Of a stretch of 64,000 bases of DNA, positions 1 through 7,917 are shown one piece after another. The stretch lies in contig NZ_NCQY01000023.1 of NCBI RefSeq assembly GCF_002894645.1, positions 58,841 through 122,840 on the forward strand, in the 5' to 3' direction. The translations under genes and the position numbers were made by a program. The stretch is from Salinibacter altiplanensis (GTDB lineage: Bacteria; Bacteroidota; Rhodothermia; Rhodothermales; Salinibacteraceae). Numbering within the stretch: the first letter of the stretch is position 1; every line of letters starts with the position of its first letter. The notes under the pieces are model-generated. The model searched no databases. It was given only the letters and a program-made list of their open reading frames with translations, and was not told the DNA's origin.

Positions 1-900
1 CGTTGTGTCCACCGGCACGTCCACCTGCATGGCACGCACGCGTCCGTCCGGCGTCCAGCTTTCGCCCTCAGGCGCCACCAGCACGCCCCGCAGCCGCTCG
101 GCCGGAGCCTCCGCGTACTCCGACTGCCGCAGTGCAATCGTGTAGGTGTCCCCGTTCTGCGTCACCGGCTGGGGGGCACCGGGATCGACCACCGATGTCT
201 CCGCGGCGTAGAAGTACACCCCCTCAAGGTCTGGACGGGGGGCGTCCGGCGCCCCCAAGATCAGGGTGTACCGGTCGCCGCTGCGCCCCGCCCCCACCGA
301 CCAGTTGCTCACGCGCTTCGGATGCTCTGCCCGGGCCGCCTCGAAGGCCGGGGCCCGTTCGGTGTCCGAGGGCGCCTCGTCGGTGACGGGGAGCGTCACT
401 TCCACGTCCGCATGGGCGGGCAGACAGATTTCCTCACAAATGAGCCACTCGGCGCGGCCGCCGAGGGAGACCATCGTGCCGGGGGCAAGGGTGTCGGGCG
501 GCGTAATCGTAGTAAGGAGAAAGACCTCGTCGGAATACCCGTAACTGGTGAGCGACCCAAACTCGATTTGGTGAGGATAAGGCCACTGAAACCCGCTGGT
601 CTCGTAGCCCGCCGGGAGCGCCCAGTCGAGGGACGTCGGCTCGCCGGACGCCCCCGGGTTCTTCCAGTAGCTGTGCCATCCCGCCTCCATCTCTAGCCGC
701 AGGGCCACCGTCAGTGGCTCCCCCGGCACGATCGCGTCCTGCTCGCTGAGGAGGGTCGCCTCGCTGTGCGGACTCGGGTCGTCAGAAGCCTGTGGCTGAG
801 CCTGAGGGGACGCGGTGCCCATCATTCCCCACAGAACCACGAGGGGCCACGCGGCAATGACCAAGCGCCGACGTCTGAGGAACCGCCAAAAGAGCGTCAT
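1..900 (-). CDS. DsbD/ScsB-family thiol:disulfide interchange protein, N-terminal part (truncated by window edge)
   Basis: An open frame of 300 codons runs from an ATG at 900 to the left edge without a stop. Residues 1-35 look like a signal peptide (basic start, hydrophobic stretch with LVVLWGMMG, then AQPQA). The rest matches the periplasmic N-terminal domain of DsbD/ScsB proteins: GWHSYWKNPG about 40 residues into the mature part, then EWLICEEICLP with the two cysteines typical of this domain. In the family this domain passes electrons from a membrane thiol transporter to periplasmic substrates. The transmembrane and thioredoxin parts would lie outside the window, so a free-standing domain cannot be excluded. 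The start follows from the signal peptide. Confidence 0.85.
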   Translation of the reverse strand, partial: MTLFWRFLRRRRLVIAAWPLVVLWGMMGTASPQAQPQASDDPSPHSEATLLSEQDAIVPGEPLTVALRLEMEAGWHSYWKNPGASGEPTSLDWALPAGYETSGFQWPYPHQIEFGSLTSYGYSDEVFLLTTITPPDTLAPGTMVSLGGRAEWLICEEICLPAHADVEVTLPVTDEAPSDTERAPAFEAARAEHPKRVSNWSVGAGRSGDRYTLILGAPDAPRPDLEGVYFYAAETSVVDPGAPQPVTQNGDTYTIALRQSEYAEAPAERLRGVLVAPEGESWTPDGRVRAMQVDVPVDTT

Positions 901-1574
901 AAAAGGCCAAGGGCGTCGTGCAGACAGTCGCCGAGTCGGAGTGAATGTACCCAAGCTTCCCCAAATGGTTCATCCCTCTGCGCCCGTCCGTTGGGCGGAC
1001 GTGCCCCCCGAAGATCAGTCCTCATTGCTCACCAGGACGGTCTCCCTGGAGAAATGCCGTTGCCGAAAGACGCAACGGCCTCTTTTTATCATACAGTTTC
1101 TCATCATACAGTGTCCCCACTTGGGCTTCGATTCGGAAACGAGCAGCAGTCTCCACACATCGCCCCTCAAGCAGCCTCGGCGGAGAAATACCTCCTCCGA
1201 CGTGCAGTTTGCCGCATCCGCGTGTTAAGGACGCACACCCCCCTGAAGCCGTTACAGTGCTTTTCTAGCGATCCAATCAGCATGAGTGGCCTCGTTTTCG
1301 GGACCACAGGGTTCCCTTCGGGACACCGAGGGGCCTCAAGACACAGATTGCCCCGGCGTATTGGAGACGGAACCGGGGACCGTCGCCGCACCTGGCTGCC
1401 GCGGGGCCGGAAGCGAGGCCCAGGACTGCAGTCCTCCGTTCGTTTAAGGTCTTCTCCTGTCCGCCGATACCTACGAACGGAGGAACATCCGACAGATGCA
1501 TTCCGGACCGCTCGCTCCACCAGCGGGCGTTCCGCCCCCCTCGATACTCCCCCTTTCCCAGTGGACCGACCAGA
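901..1574. other. Gene-poor stretch upstream of the DsbD-family gene
   Basis: I find no convincing protein-coding frame here; the open frames lack recognisable motifs and have mixed composition. The stretch holds a plus-strand terminator hairpin (1056-1087), two smaller hairpins before it (one around CGTCCG/CGGACG near 995-1010, one CCAGG/CCTGG near 1033-1049), and presumably the promoter of the minus-strand gene. Confidence 0.5.
1056..1087 (+). terminator. Rho-independent terminator without an upstream plus-strand gene
   Basis: An 8-bp perfect stem (GCCGTTGC at 1056-1063 with GCAACGGC at 1072-1079) encloses an 8-nt loop and is followed by CTCTTTTT. Only the plus orientation has the T-tract. 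The nearest gene to the left points the other way, so the terminated transcript is unknown; a small RNA starting after about 900 is one possibility. Confidence 0.7.
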
Positions 1575-1811
1575 ATGTTTCTCAACAACTCTTTTCTTCC
1601 GTTCGGGTCCGTCTCAGACTCTGACCCCGAAGAGTCGTTGACCGAGGGTCTCTCCCCCAATCTACGCCGCGCCGGACAATACGCGTACCGCCGTGGATGG
1701 GACGAATACCGCGAGGCCGATTGTCCGTTCGGCCCGACGGACCAGGCAATGCTGGTCTGGTTCTCATTCAGCAACGAAACAGAAACGCCCCCCACCGTGG
1801 GCCGAAACTAA
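1575..1811 (+). CDS. Small protein with an Rmf/CrpP-like motif
   Basis: This 78-residue ORF uses G/C-ending codons like its neighbours. Its second half (AGQYAYRRGWDEYREADCPF, then a tryptophan about 12 residues on) resembles the pattern of ribosome modulation factor and CrpP-type proteins: a small residue, G-Y/W, then C-P-aromatic, then W. The first 30 residues are acidic and serine-rich. No clear Shine-Dalgarno sequence precedes the ATG. If real, it could bind ribosomes or be a small zinc/RNA-binding-like protein. The assignment rests on a short motif and the ORF could be spurious. Confidence 0.42.
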   Translation: MFLNNSFLPFGSVSDSDPEESLTEGLSPNLRRAGQYAYRRGWDEYREADCPFGPTDQAMLVWFSFSNETETPPTVGRN

Positions 1812-1951
1812 AGTTCCCCCTCCAGACGCCGGTCCCAAGGCCCGGCAGATTCACCGTTCGCGAGGGCTGTCCGCACGAGAAGGACGTGAGGCGCCTTTCG
1901 TTCGTGCCACAGCCCGTAGGTTCTGCTTTGCAAATCCCCCCTGGATGCACC

Positions 1952-2263
1952 ATGAACGAACCGGCCTCCACCGTAAACATCACGTTTCAAAGTCCGACCC
2001 GGACTTCGCGCCCGAGTGCCCCTTCGTTCCACCACCGCAATCTCGAAGGCGTACCGGAGTCCACGGCCCGACAGATGTCCCGGGACTTTACGACCTACCA
2101 GCACGAGCCGTCCAGGATTAGCGAGAAGAAGCTGTACAAGTACCAGTCGGCGGACAACAGCGGGGCGCTCGACGACGAATGTCTCGTCGCGCTCGACTTC
2201 GGGGAAATTGTTACCCTTGAGGTCACGTCGTCCTCAAACGTGGCTGTTCACGGACGCCCCTAA
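1952..2263 (+). CDS. Small hypothetical protein
   Basis: A 103-residue ORF whose second half reads like a protein: mixed charged and hydrophobic residues ending in DDECLVALDFGEIVTLEV. Most codons end in G or C. I recognise no family. The N-terminal 40 residues are rich in S, T and P. It stands alone, with no neighbour on its strand for 140 bp upstream and 700 bp downstream. It could equally be a remnant of a larger gene. Confidence 0.35.
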   Translation: MNEPASTVNITFQSPTRTSRPSAPSFHHRNLEGVPESTARQMSRDFTTYQHEPSRISEKKLYKYQSADNSGALDDECLVALDFGEIVTLEVTSSSNVAVHGRP

Positions 2264-2987
2264 ATCTGGGCACGCGCCTTGTCTGGACGTCCGTTTTGAT
2301 TTTGGACCGGATCGCGAGAGTGAGAATTGGCGAGGTGAAACGCCGTTCGAGAGATTGATACTCAGCCGAGACGCGGTGGGGGACGCCCCTGTAGTGGAGC
2401 CACCGGGCGAACGCAGAAGCCATTTTGCGAGAGACCCCGAAGTCCCACCACTGAGAGCAGAGCGACCGAGTGCTTTTAGAGTGCGATCGAGCACCCGCCA
2501 GGGGAACCCCAGAACGTTCGCCAAGCAGCTTCTGAAAATCACTTTCTGAACGGGACTTGCTAGGGGAGCACCCTGAGCACCAGCGAAGGAGCTCCAGTGT
2601 GCACAGTGTAGTTCACACCCTGCTCCGAGGATGCCTGCGACCGACCCGTCACGAGATTTTTGTGGATGGACACTGAGGACTGCGCCTGCATGACAGGGAG
2701 TGCCCGTAGCCACCCGCCTTTAACGACGAGACCGGTGGGCGTCGAGGCAGGGCTTTCCACCGCGGACGGGGCTACGTCCGGTGTGCCCCCGGCACGGCCC
2801 CCGTCCCTGGCAGGGTTCTTGTCCCTCTGTTGAGACAGGCCGGCCGGATTTTGTTGGGGCCTCCTAACCGGCCCCTCCCTTCCAACCAGCCGGGCGTGCC
2901 GTGTTCAGCGCCTCTACGAAGCGGTGGGCGTTGATGACTTGGAAGAATGCCTCCCTCTTCCCTCAGTTGGGCTCTCGCCTCCCCCTC
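2264..2987. other. Intergenic stretch, no supported gene
   Basis: Several open frames cross this 0.7 kb on both strands but none shows a recognisable motif, signal peptide or consistent codon use. I see no insertion-sequence ends or tRNA. The last 100 bp should hold the promoter of the large exported protein that follows. Confidence 0.45.
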
Positions 2988-5900
2988 ATGATGGACGCTC
3001 ATCTTTTCATCTCCGACCGACGAGCGATCCGTGCAGTCCTCCTCGTCGTGCTAATGGGGGGACTTGGCGTGCCCCTGCACACCTCCCACGCGCAGGAGGC
3101 ACACACCGAAATTCCCCTTACCGTCCGCAACGCGGAGGGCAATGCCTTCACCCTCACTCTCGGCCTCGACTCGGAGGCCACCAGTGGCCTCGACCCGAAA
3201 CTCGGGGAACGAGAGCAGCCCCCGGTCCCTCCCTCCGAGGTCTTTGACGTCCGGCTCGTCGACGACAATGTGCCCGCGTCTGGCTTTGGGGAGGGGCTTT
3301 TGAAAGACATTCGACCGGGCGCCCCGCAGTTTGAGGGGACCCGGCAGCACGAGATTCGCTTCCAGGCAGAAAGCGGCGAAGAACTGACCATCGTATGGGA
3401 CCTGCCCGCGGGGGTCACCGGCACGATCCAGGACGTCTCCGAGGAAGGCGCGTACGGGCCCAAGGGCATGCGAGGCAACGAGTCCCTCACGGTAGAGGCG
3501 GGCGCCCCCAACGCGATCGTCACCCTGGAGTACACCTCGAATCAGGCCCCAACCCTCGACACAAACACAGGAATAACTCTTCTTGAGGGCGGATTGACGA
3601 CAGTCACGACCAGTGCACTCAGTGCCTCCGACCCGGACGATGCTCCCTCGTCGCTCACGTACACGGTCACCGCAGCCCCGACCCGAGGCAATCTCCTCGT
3701 CGACGGGCGCCCGGCCTCGACCTTCACCCAGGCGGACCTGAGCGAGGGATCCGTTCAGTACGACCACACGGCCGCCGACGCCGAGAATGATAACGTTTCA
3801 CTCTTCGTTGAGGACGCAAGTGGGAAACGCACCCCGGAGACAACGGTGTCGATTACAGTGGATGCCGAGAACAATGCCCCGGCCGTTTCGCTCACTCCCC
3901 CCGCCGCCTCGATCGCAGAAAACAACAGCCCCCCCACCACGGTCTCCGCCGTCTCGGTTACCGACGACAACCTCGGTGCGAATGAATTGTCCCTCGGCGG
4001 CCCCGATGCGGGCTCGTTTGCCCTAACCGATGCCGACACCCTTGTGCTCACCGAATCGGCCGACGCCGAGACCAGGAGCAGCTACGCCGTCACCGTGACG
4101 GTGAACGATCCGGACGTTCCCCCCAGCCCCAACGACAGCGAAGAGTTTTCTCTGCGGGTCGAAGACGTAAACGAGCCCCCGATCCTCAAGCGGAACGCCG
4201 GTCTCGCCCTGTCGCCCGGCAGCTCTACGACGCTCACGACCGGGGAGCTCAGTGCCTCGGACCCGGACGATGCCCCCTCGTCGTTCACGTACACGGTCAC
4301 CAAAGCTCCGACCCGAGGCGATCTCCTCGTCGACGGGCGTCCCGCCTCGGCCTTCACCCAGGCGGACCTAAGCGAGGGAGCCGTCCAGTACCGCCACACG
4401 GCCACCAACGGTAAAAATGACCGCTTCACCTTCGTCCTAGAGGATGAAGCCGGAGCACAGGGGACGGAGGCAACGACCCGCATCGCCGTCAATCCGTCCA
4501 CGCACCGGACCACAATCACGGGCACGGACGGAACGAGGAACGACACGGGCTGGCGCCTGCTTGCTCCGCCCTCAAACGTGACCCGCCGCGCCCTCGAGGA
4601 CGACCTCGCGTTTGGCATCAACGCGGGGGCTCTGCTGTACACTTGGGACGACACACGGTGGACACCGGCCACGGACTCCTCGGCGTCCCTGCCACGCGGC
4701 AAGGGCTTTATCCTGTACTTCTTCGACGACGAGGTCGACCCGGTCACCGCCGACGGACTGACGCTCGACATTCCCGACCTGAAGGAAGACCAGACCGCGG
4801 ACGTGACGGTTGACGGGCTCGACGCACGTACGTCCCTGCACCTGCTCGGCAACCCGTACGACACCGCCTTTCACCTCGGCGACTTGGCCGGGGGCGACCT
4901 CTCCAAGCACGGCTTCCAGAATACGGTGCAGGTGTGGGATCCTTCGGGAGGAGGCCAGTGGACGCTGATCACACAGGGCGGTCCCGACGACATTATTCCG
5001 GCGTGGCAGGGATTTTTTGTTGAGCGTGCCCGGACCGGCCGCGGCAAGACGCGCCTCACCTTCGGGGCGGACGGACGCCAGTCCGACTCGGGCGACCTCA
5101 TCGGAAGCCAGTCCGCACTGCTCTCGGCTGCGCAGGACGAACAGGTCCGACTGGATCTCTCCCTCACCGTGGAAGGCACGTCCGACACGCTCGCCCGAAG
5201 CGGTGCCACCGTTCTTTTTCGCGACGGTGCCGATGCGGGCTGGGACGCGTACGAGGCCACCCAACTTCCCCCACCGACCGCGAACACCTACGCCACGCTG
5301 AGCAGCCCCCTCCAACGAGACGGCACCCTGATCCGACGCACCCTCGCCAGCGAGCCCCCGCCGGCACGGAACGAGACGCTCTCCTACCCGCTCTCAGTGC
5401 GCTCGGTCGGCACGGCAGGGACCGCCACCGTGCGATGGCCCGAGTCGACACGTTCTCTCGTTCCTCGTACGTGGACCGTGGAGCTGCTCGACCGCAGCAC
5501 CGGGGCCGTCGTGGACCTGCGCGAGGCCCCCTACACCTTCAACCTCGCCAAGGGAGCCGGAGTCCTCAGTGCCCCCGATGAGGCCCGGTTTGCACTCCGC
5601 CTTACCCCCAAAGCGGGGGTCGCGAGGGTGGCCAACTTCTCGGCCAATCCCATCGAATCGGGCGTCCGCCTGACGTGGGAAACAACCACCGAGATCAACA
5701 ACACAGGCTTTCACGTCCAGCGCAGAAACAAAGGGGGAGAATGGAAACAGATCACGTTCGTCGAAAGCAGCACCGCGAAGAGTCCCACGACCGGCCCTCA
5801 ATCTTACCGGTTTACGGACCGGGACCCTCCCTACGCAATCGATTCGCTGAGCTACCGCCTCCAGCACGTGGACACCACTGGCACCGCCCACACCGCCAAC

Positions 5901-6191
5901 GAAACGGGCCTCCAGTTCAGCGCCCCTGAGCGGATCGTCCTTCGCCCCCCCTTCCCAAACCCGGCGCGGCAGCACGCCACGCTTCACTTCGGCCTCTCCA
6001 GCACCACAGAAGTGCAGATTACGATCTACGACCTTCTAGGACGGTCGGTCAGGACGCCTGTCCGGGGCCGCTTCGAGGCGGGACGCCACCAAAAACGGCT
6101 GACGACATCGGGCCTCGCCCCGGGCATGTACTTCGTGCGGATGCGGGCGGGCAACACCACTCGCACCCGAAAACTCACGGTCCTCCGGTAG
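2988..6191 (+). CDS. Large exported protein with CSPG/cadherin-like repeats and a type IX-style C-terminal sorting domain
   Basis: About 1067 residues. Of the possible starts, the paired ATGs at 2988/2991 give a good signal peptide (RRAIRAVLLVVLMGGLGV, then SHAQ). A region near residues 185-520 carries two CSPG-type (Cadherin_3) repeats, around 211-263 and 421-473, flanking a cadherin-like unit with DPDVPPSPND. A fibronectin-like module (LTWETTTEINNTGFHVQRR) lies near 882-970. The last 85 residues (PNPARQHATLHF, then YDLLGRSV, then LAPGMYFVRM) are a typical Por/type IX secretion C-terminal domain. It is probably a surface adhesin or matrix protein. The repeats are nearly identical in DNA. It appears to be monocistronic. 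Confidence 0.85.
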   Translation: MMDAHLFISDRRAIRAVLLVVLMGGLGVPLHTSHAQEAHTEIPLTVRNAEGNAFTLTLGLDSEATSGLDPKLGEREQPPVPPSEVFDVRLVDDNVPASGFGEGLLKDIRPGAPQFEGTRQHEIRFQAESGEELTIVWDLPAGVTGTIQDVSEEGAYGPKGMRGNESLTVEAGAPNAIVTLEYTSNQAPTLDTNTGITLLEGGLTTVTTSALSASDPDDAPSSLTYTVTAAPTRGNLLVDGRPASTFTQADLSEGSVQYDHTAADAENDNVSLFVEDASGKRTPETTVSITVDAENNAPAVSLTPPAASIAENNSPPTTVSAVSVTDDNLGANELSLGGPDAGSFALTDADTLVLTESADAETRSSYAVTVTVNDPDVPPSPNDSEEFSLRVEDVNEPPILKRNAGLALSPGSSTTLTTGELSASDPDDAPSSFTYTVTKAPTRGDLLVDGRPASAFTQADLSEGAVQYRHTATNGKNDRFTFVLEDEAGAQGTEATTRIAVNPSTHRTTITGTDGTRNDTGWRLLAPPSNVTRRALEDDLAFGINAGALLYTWDDTRWTPATDSSASLPRGKGFILYFFDDEVDPVTADGLTLDIPDLKEDQTADVTVDGLDARTSLHLLGNPYDTAFHLGDLAGGDLSKHGFQNTVQVWDPSGGGQWTLITQGGPDDIIPAWQGFFVERARTGRGKTRLTFGADGRQSDSGDLIGSQSALLSAAQDEQVRLDLSLTVEGTSDTLARSGATVLFRDGADAGWDAYEATQLPPPTANTYATLSSPLQRDGTLIRRTLASEPPPARNETLSYPLSVRSVGTAGTATVRWPESTRSLVPRTWTVELLDRSTGAVVDLREAPYTFNLAKGAGVLSAPDEARFALRLTPKAGVARVANFSANPIESGVRLTWETTTEINNTGFHVQRRNKGGEWKQITFVESSTAKSPTTGPQSYRFTDRDPPYAIDSLSYRLQHVDTTGTAHTANETGLQFSAPERIVLRPPFPNPARQHATLHFGLSSTTEVQITIYDLLGRSVRTPVRGRFEAGRHQKRLTTSGLAPGMYFVRMRAGNTTRTRKLTVLR
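3621..3776 (+). repeat. CSPG-repeat coding unit, copy 1
   Basis: A 156-bp direct repeat of 4251-4406 with about 16 differences by my count and no length change. It encodes ASDPDDAPSSLTYTV, then LLVDGRPAS and FTQADLSEG. The similarity is high enough to suggest a recent duplication or gene conversion. Confidence 0.85.
4251..4406 (+). repeat. CSPG-repeat coding unit, copy 2
   Basis: Second copy of the 156-bp unit at 3621-3776, in the same frame of the same gene, 474 bp downstream of the end of the first. Several differences change amino acids (for example Leu to Phe and Asn to Asp). Confidence 0.85.
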
Positions 6192-6566
6192 TCTACGCGC
6201 TGCATCCGGACAACAGGGGCAGACAGGGAAACAGCCCTCCTACTCCGTGGGATGAGACCACAAGATGAAGTTGATCCATATATTTATACTTGTCACTCCG
6301 AACCTGGGACGGAATCGCCGGCGAGCGTGTCCACATTGGTCCTTGCGCGCTTGAAGCGTACAATCGGCCTTGACCACCGGGCCCTACGCCGCAATGGGAC
6401 TGATCAGCACGCTCTTTTTGGCTGCTTCACTGGCAACCTTCTCAGTCTACCTCCGGCGCCTCTCGGGCGGGGCCCCGGCGAAGGCCTCCTGAAGGGCCCC
6501 GGCAGCATCCCGAAGGGAGCATATAGGACGCGAGGGAAATGCAGGCAGTCCGGACGCGGCGGTGCA
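6192..6566. other. Region between convergent genes, with one tiny candidate ORF
   Basis: The genes on either side point towards each other. An AT-rich patch (ATATATTTATAC near 6280-6289) could be promoter-like and precedes the 32-codon ORF at 6394. I see no terminator with a T-tract. Confidence 0.4.
6394..6492 (+). CDS. Candidate 32-residue single-pass membrane peptide
   Basis: The ATG at 6394 opens a short frame with a hydrophobic segment (LISTLFLAASLATFSVYL) followed by RR and a small polar tail, the layout of a small inner-membrane peptide with the tail inside. An AT-rich patch lies about 100 bp upstream. There is no obvious Shine-Dalgarno site, and the evidence is the peptide's composition alone. 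Confidence 0.25.
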   Translation: MGLISTLFLAASLATFSVYLRRLSGGAPAKAS

Positions 6567-7337
6567 TCATTCCGTCACGGTGTCGACCCGCCGGGCCATA
6601 AAGCCGATGCGGTCTTCGTACCCGTAGGTCGACATGAGCACCGGGTAAAAGGGCTCTTCGGCCCGCCGCACAGTTCCATTTCTTTGCGCAAATACCTCTC
6701 CCGCCTCCACCCGCCGAAAATTCTCAGCGACGAACTCGAAGCCCCGTCCCGAGGCGTCCCCAAATACCTCGTACACCTGCGGGGTAGAGCGAACATAGGG
6801 ACGATCGATGAGGCCCTCCGCGGCCAGGAAGTGGAGCAGGATGCGGTGTGCACTGGACGCTGCGCCCTCGTCGTCGTGGTATCCACACTCGATGGCCACG
6901 CCCGTGACGTGCGCCGTCACCCCTCCCCCGACGTGGCTCATCTCGACGAGGCGATCCAGCCCCGTCGATCGGGCAAGCCGCCGGGAGGCCGTATCCCCGC
7001 CCGTCGCAATCACGTACGGGCAGCCCCGCGACTCGGTGGAGTGAAAATCGATCACGGTGGTGCCGTCCAGCTCGCGTCGGAGGCGCGCCCCGAGGCGCAC
7101 CTCGTGCTGTTCGCTCGACGCGTCGCCGGGCATCGACCGGTTCAGGTCTGCATCGCAGAACCGGTAGCCGAGCTTAAACGCTCGTTCGTTGGCGAGCACA
7201 AACTTGACCGGGGCCTGCAGCGTCACATCGCTCGCCTTGAGGCGGTTGAATGCGTGCCAGCCGCAGGTCTCGTCGCCGTGCACACAGGCCAGGATGGTGT
7301 ATTCGGGGCGGCCGTCGCCGAGGGTTTCGACGTGCAT
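6567..7337 (-). CDS. Succinylglutamate desuccinylase/aspartoacylase-family zinc hydrolase
   Basis: About 256 residues. The zinc-site signatures of the AstE/AspA branch of M14-like enzymes are present: HGDETCG near residue 20, DLNRSMPG near 65, and DFHST near 95. These proteins remove an acyl or carboxyl group from an amino acid derivative using one zinc ion. The substrate cannot be read from the sequence. I chose the ATG at 7337 because the beta-strand before HGDETCG then starts the protein; a TTG at 7403 would add 22 residues with no family support. No signal peptide, so probably cytoplasmic. Confidence 0.8.
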   Translation of the reverse strand: MHVETLGDGRPEYTILACVHGDETCGWHAFNRLKASDVTLQAPVKFVLANERAFKLGYRFCDADLNRSMPGDASSEQHEVRLGARLRRELDGTTVIDFHSTESRGCPYVIATGGDTASRRLARSTGLDRLVEMSHVGGGVTAHVTGVAIECGYHDDEGAASSAHRILLHFLAAEGLIDRPYVRSTPQVYEVFGDASGRGFEFVAENFRRVEAGEVFAQRNGTVRRAEEPFYPVLMSTYGYEDRIGFMARRVDTVTE

Positions 7338-7490
7338 CGTTAAAGTAGTGAGTGGGTGTACTGCGGATTGTGGAGTGACCAAGTGCAGCTGTACGGCACT
7401 CAAGAGAGCCTGTTACGGGCCGGGCCTCGCGACGACGCCTTCTCGGCGAGGACAACGACCAAGGGCACAGCGATCTGTGAGGACGGCCGA

Positions 7491-7808
7491 CTACTCACGG
7501 GTGTCGACGATCACCTCGTAGTGGACCACCTCGTCCTCAAACCGACGGAGCAGCGAGCGGGCAGTGGGCGGCACGTGCGCGTCCTCGGGCGTTTCTCCGA
7601 CAAACTCTCGAACGGCATCCATCGAGACAAAGCGGAGGAGCGTCATGAACGCCACCTCCTTTCCGACCGGCCGCCGATGCACCTCCGCCCCACGAAACCC
7701 TTCGCCACTCTGGGCAGCGATGTCGGGCAGGATCTCGGTTCGAAGCAGCCGCTCGTACCGGTCCGCATCGTCCAGGGCCGTCCAGCCCCGCCATACGCGA
7801 GCAATCAT
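7491..7808 (-). CDS. Antibiotic biosynthesis monooxygenase (ABM) domain protein
   Basis: 105 residues from the ATG at 7808. It starts MIARVWRGWT, has a YERLLRTEILPDIA helix, and a GFRGAEVHRRP / EVAFMTLLRFVS strand pair, the ferredoxin-like dimeric alpha/beta barrel of ABM proteins. Members include quinol and aromatic oxygenases and proteins of unknown role, so the reaction is uncertain. It lies 153 bp before the zinc hydrolase on the same strand. A 21-residue upstream extension is possible but unlike the family. Confidence 0.75.
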   Translation of the reverse strand: MIARVWRGWTALDDADRYERLLRTEILPDIAAQSGEGFRGAEVHRRPVGKEVAFMTLLRFVSMDAVREFVGETPEDAHVPPTARSLLRRFEDEVVHYEVIVDTRE

Positions 7809-7917
7809 CGGAGCGTAACGTCGTGTGGAAGGCAAAAAGAACAAAGAGCTCCTGTACGCTGCCCGTCGCAAACGAGGAGGCGCCCCGCCGAGTCGCAGTC
7901 GCCCGTGTCGTCGATCC

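Noticed and set aside
766-1641. 291-codon plus-strand open frame
   Set aside because: It overlaps the DsbD-family start and the orphan terminator, has no motif and mixed basic composition, so it is a chance frame in GC-rich DNA.
2234-2713. 159-codon minus-strand frame that looked transposase-like
   Set aside because: I could not find a DDE or HTH pattern, inverted ends or target duplication.
6252-7343. 363-codon plus-strand frame
   Set aside because: It is the antisense shadow of the zinc hydrolase, which has clear catalytic motifs on the other strand.
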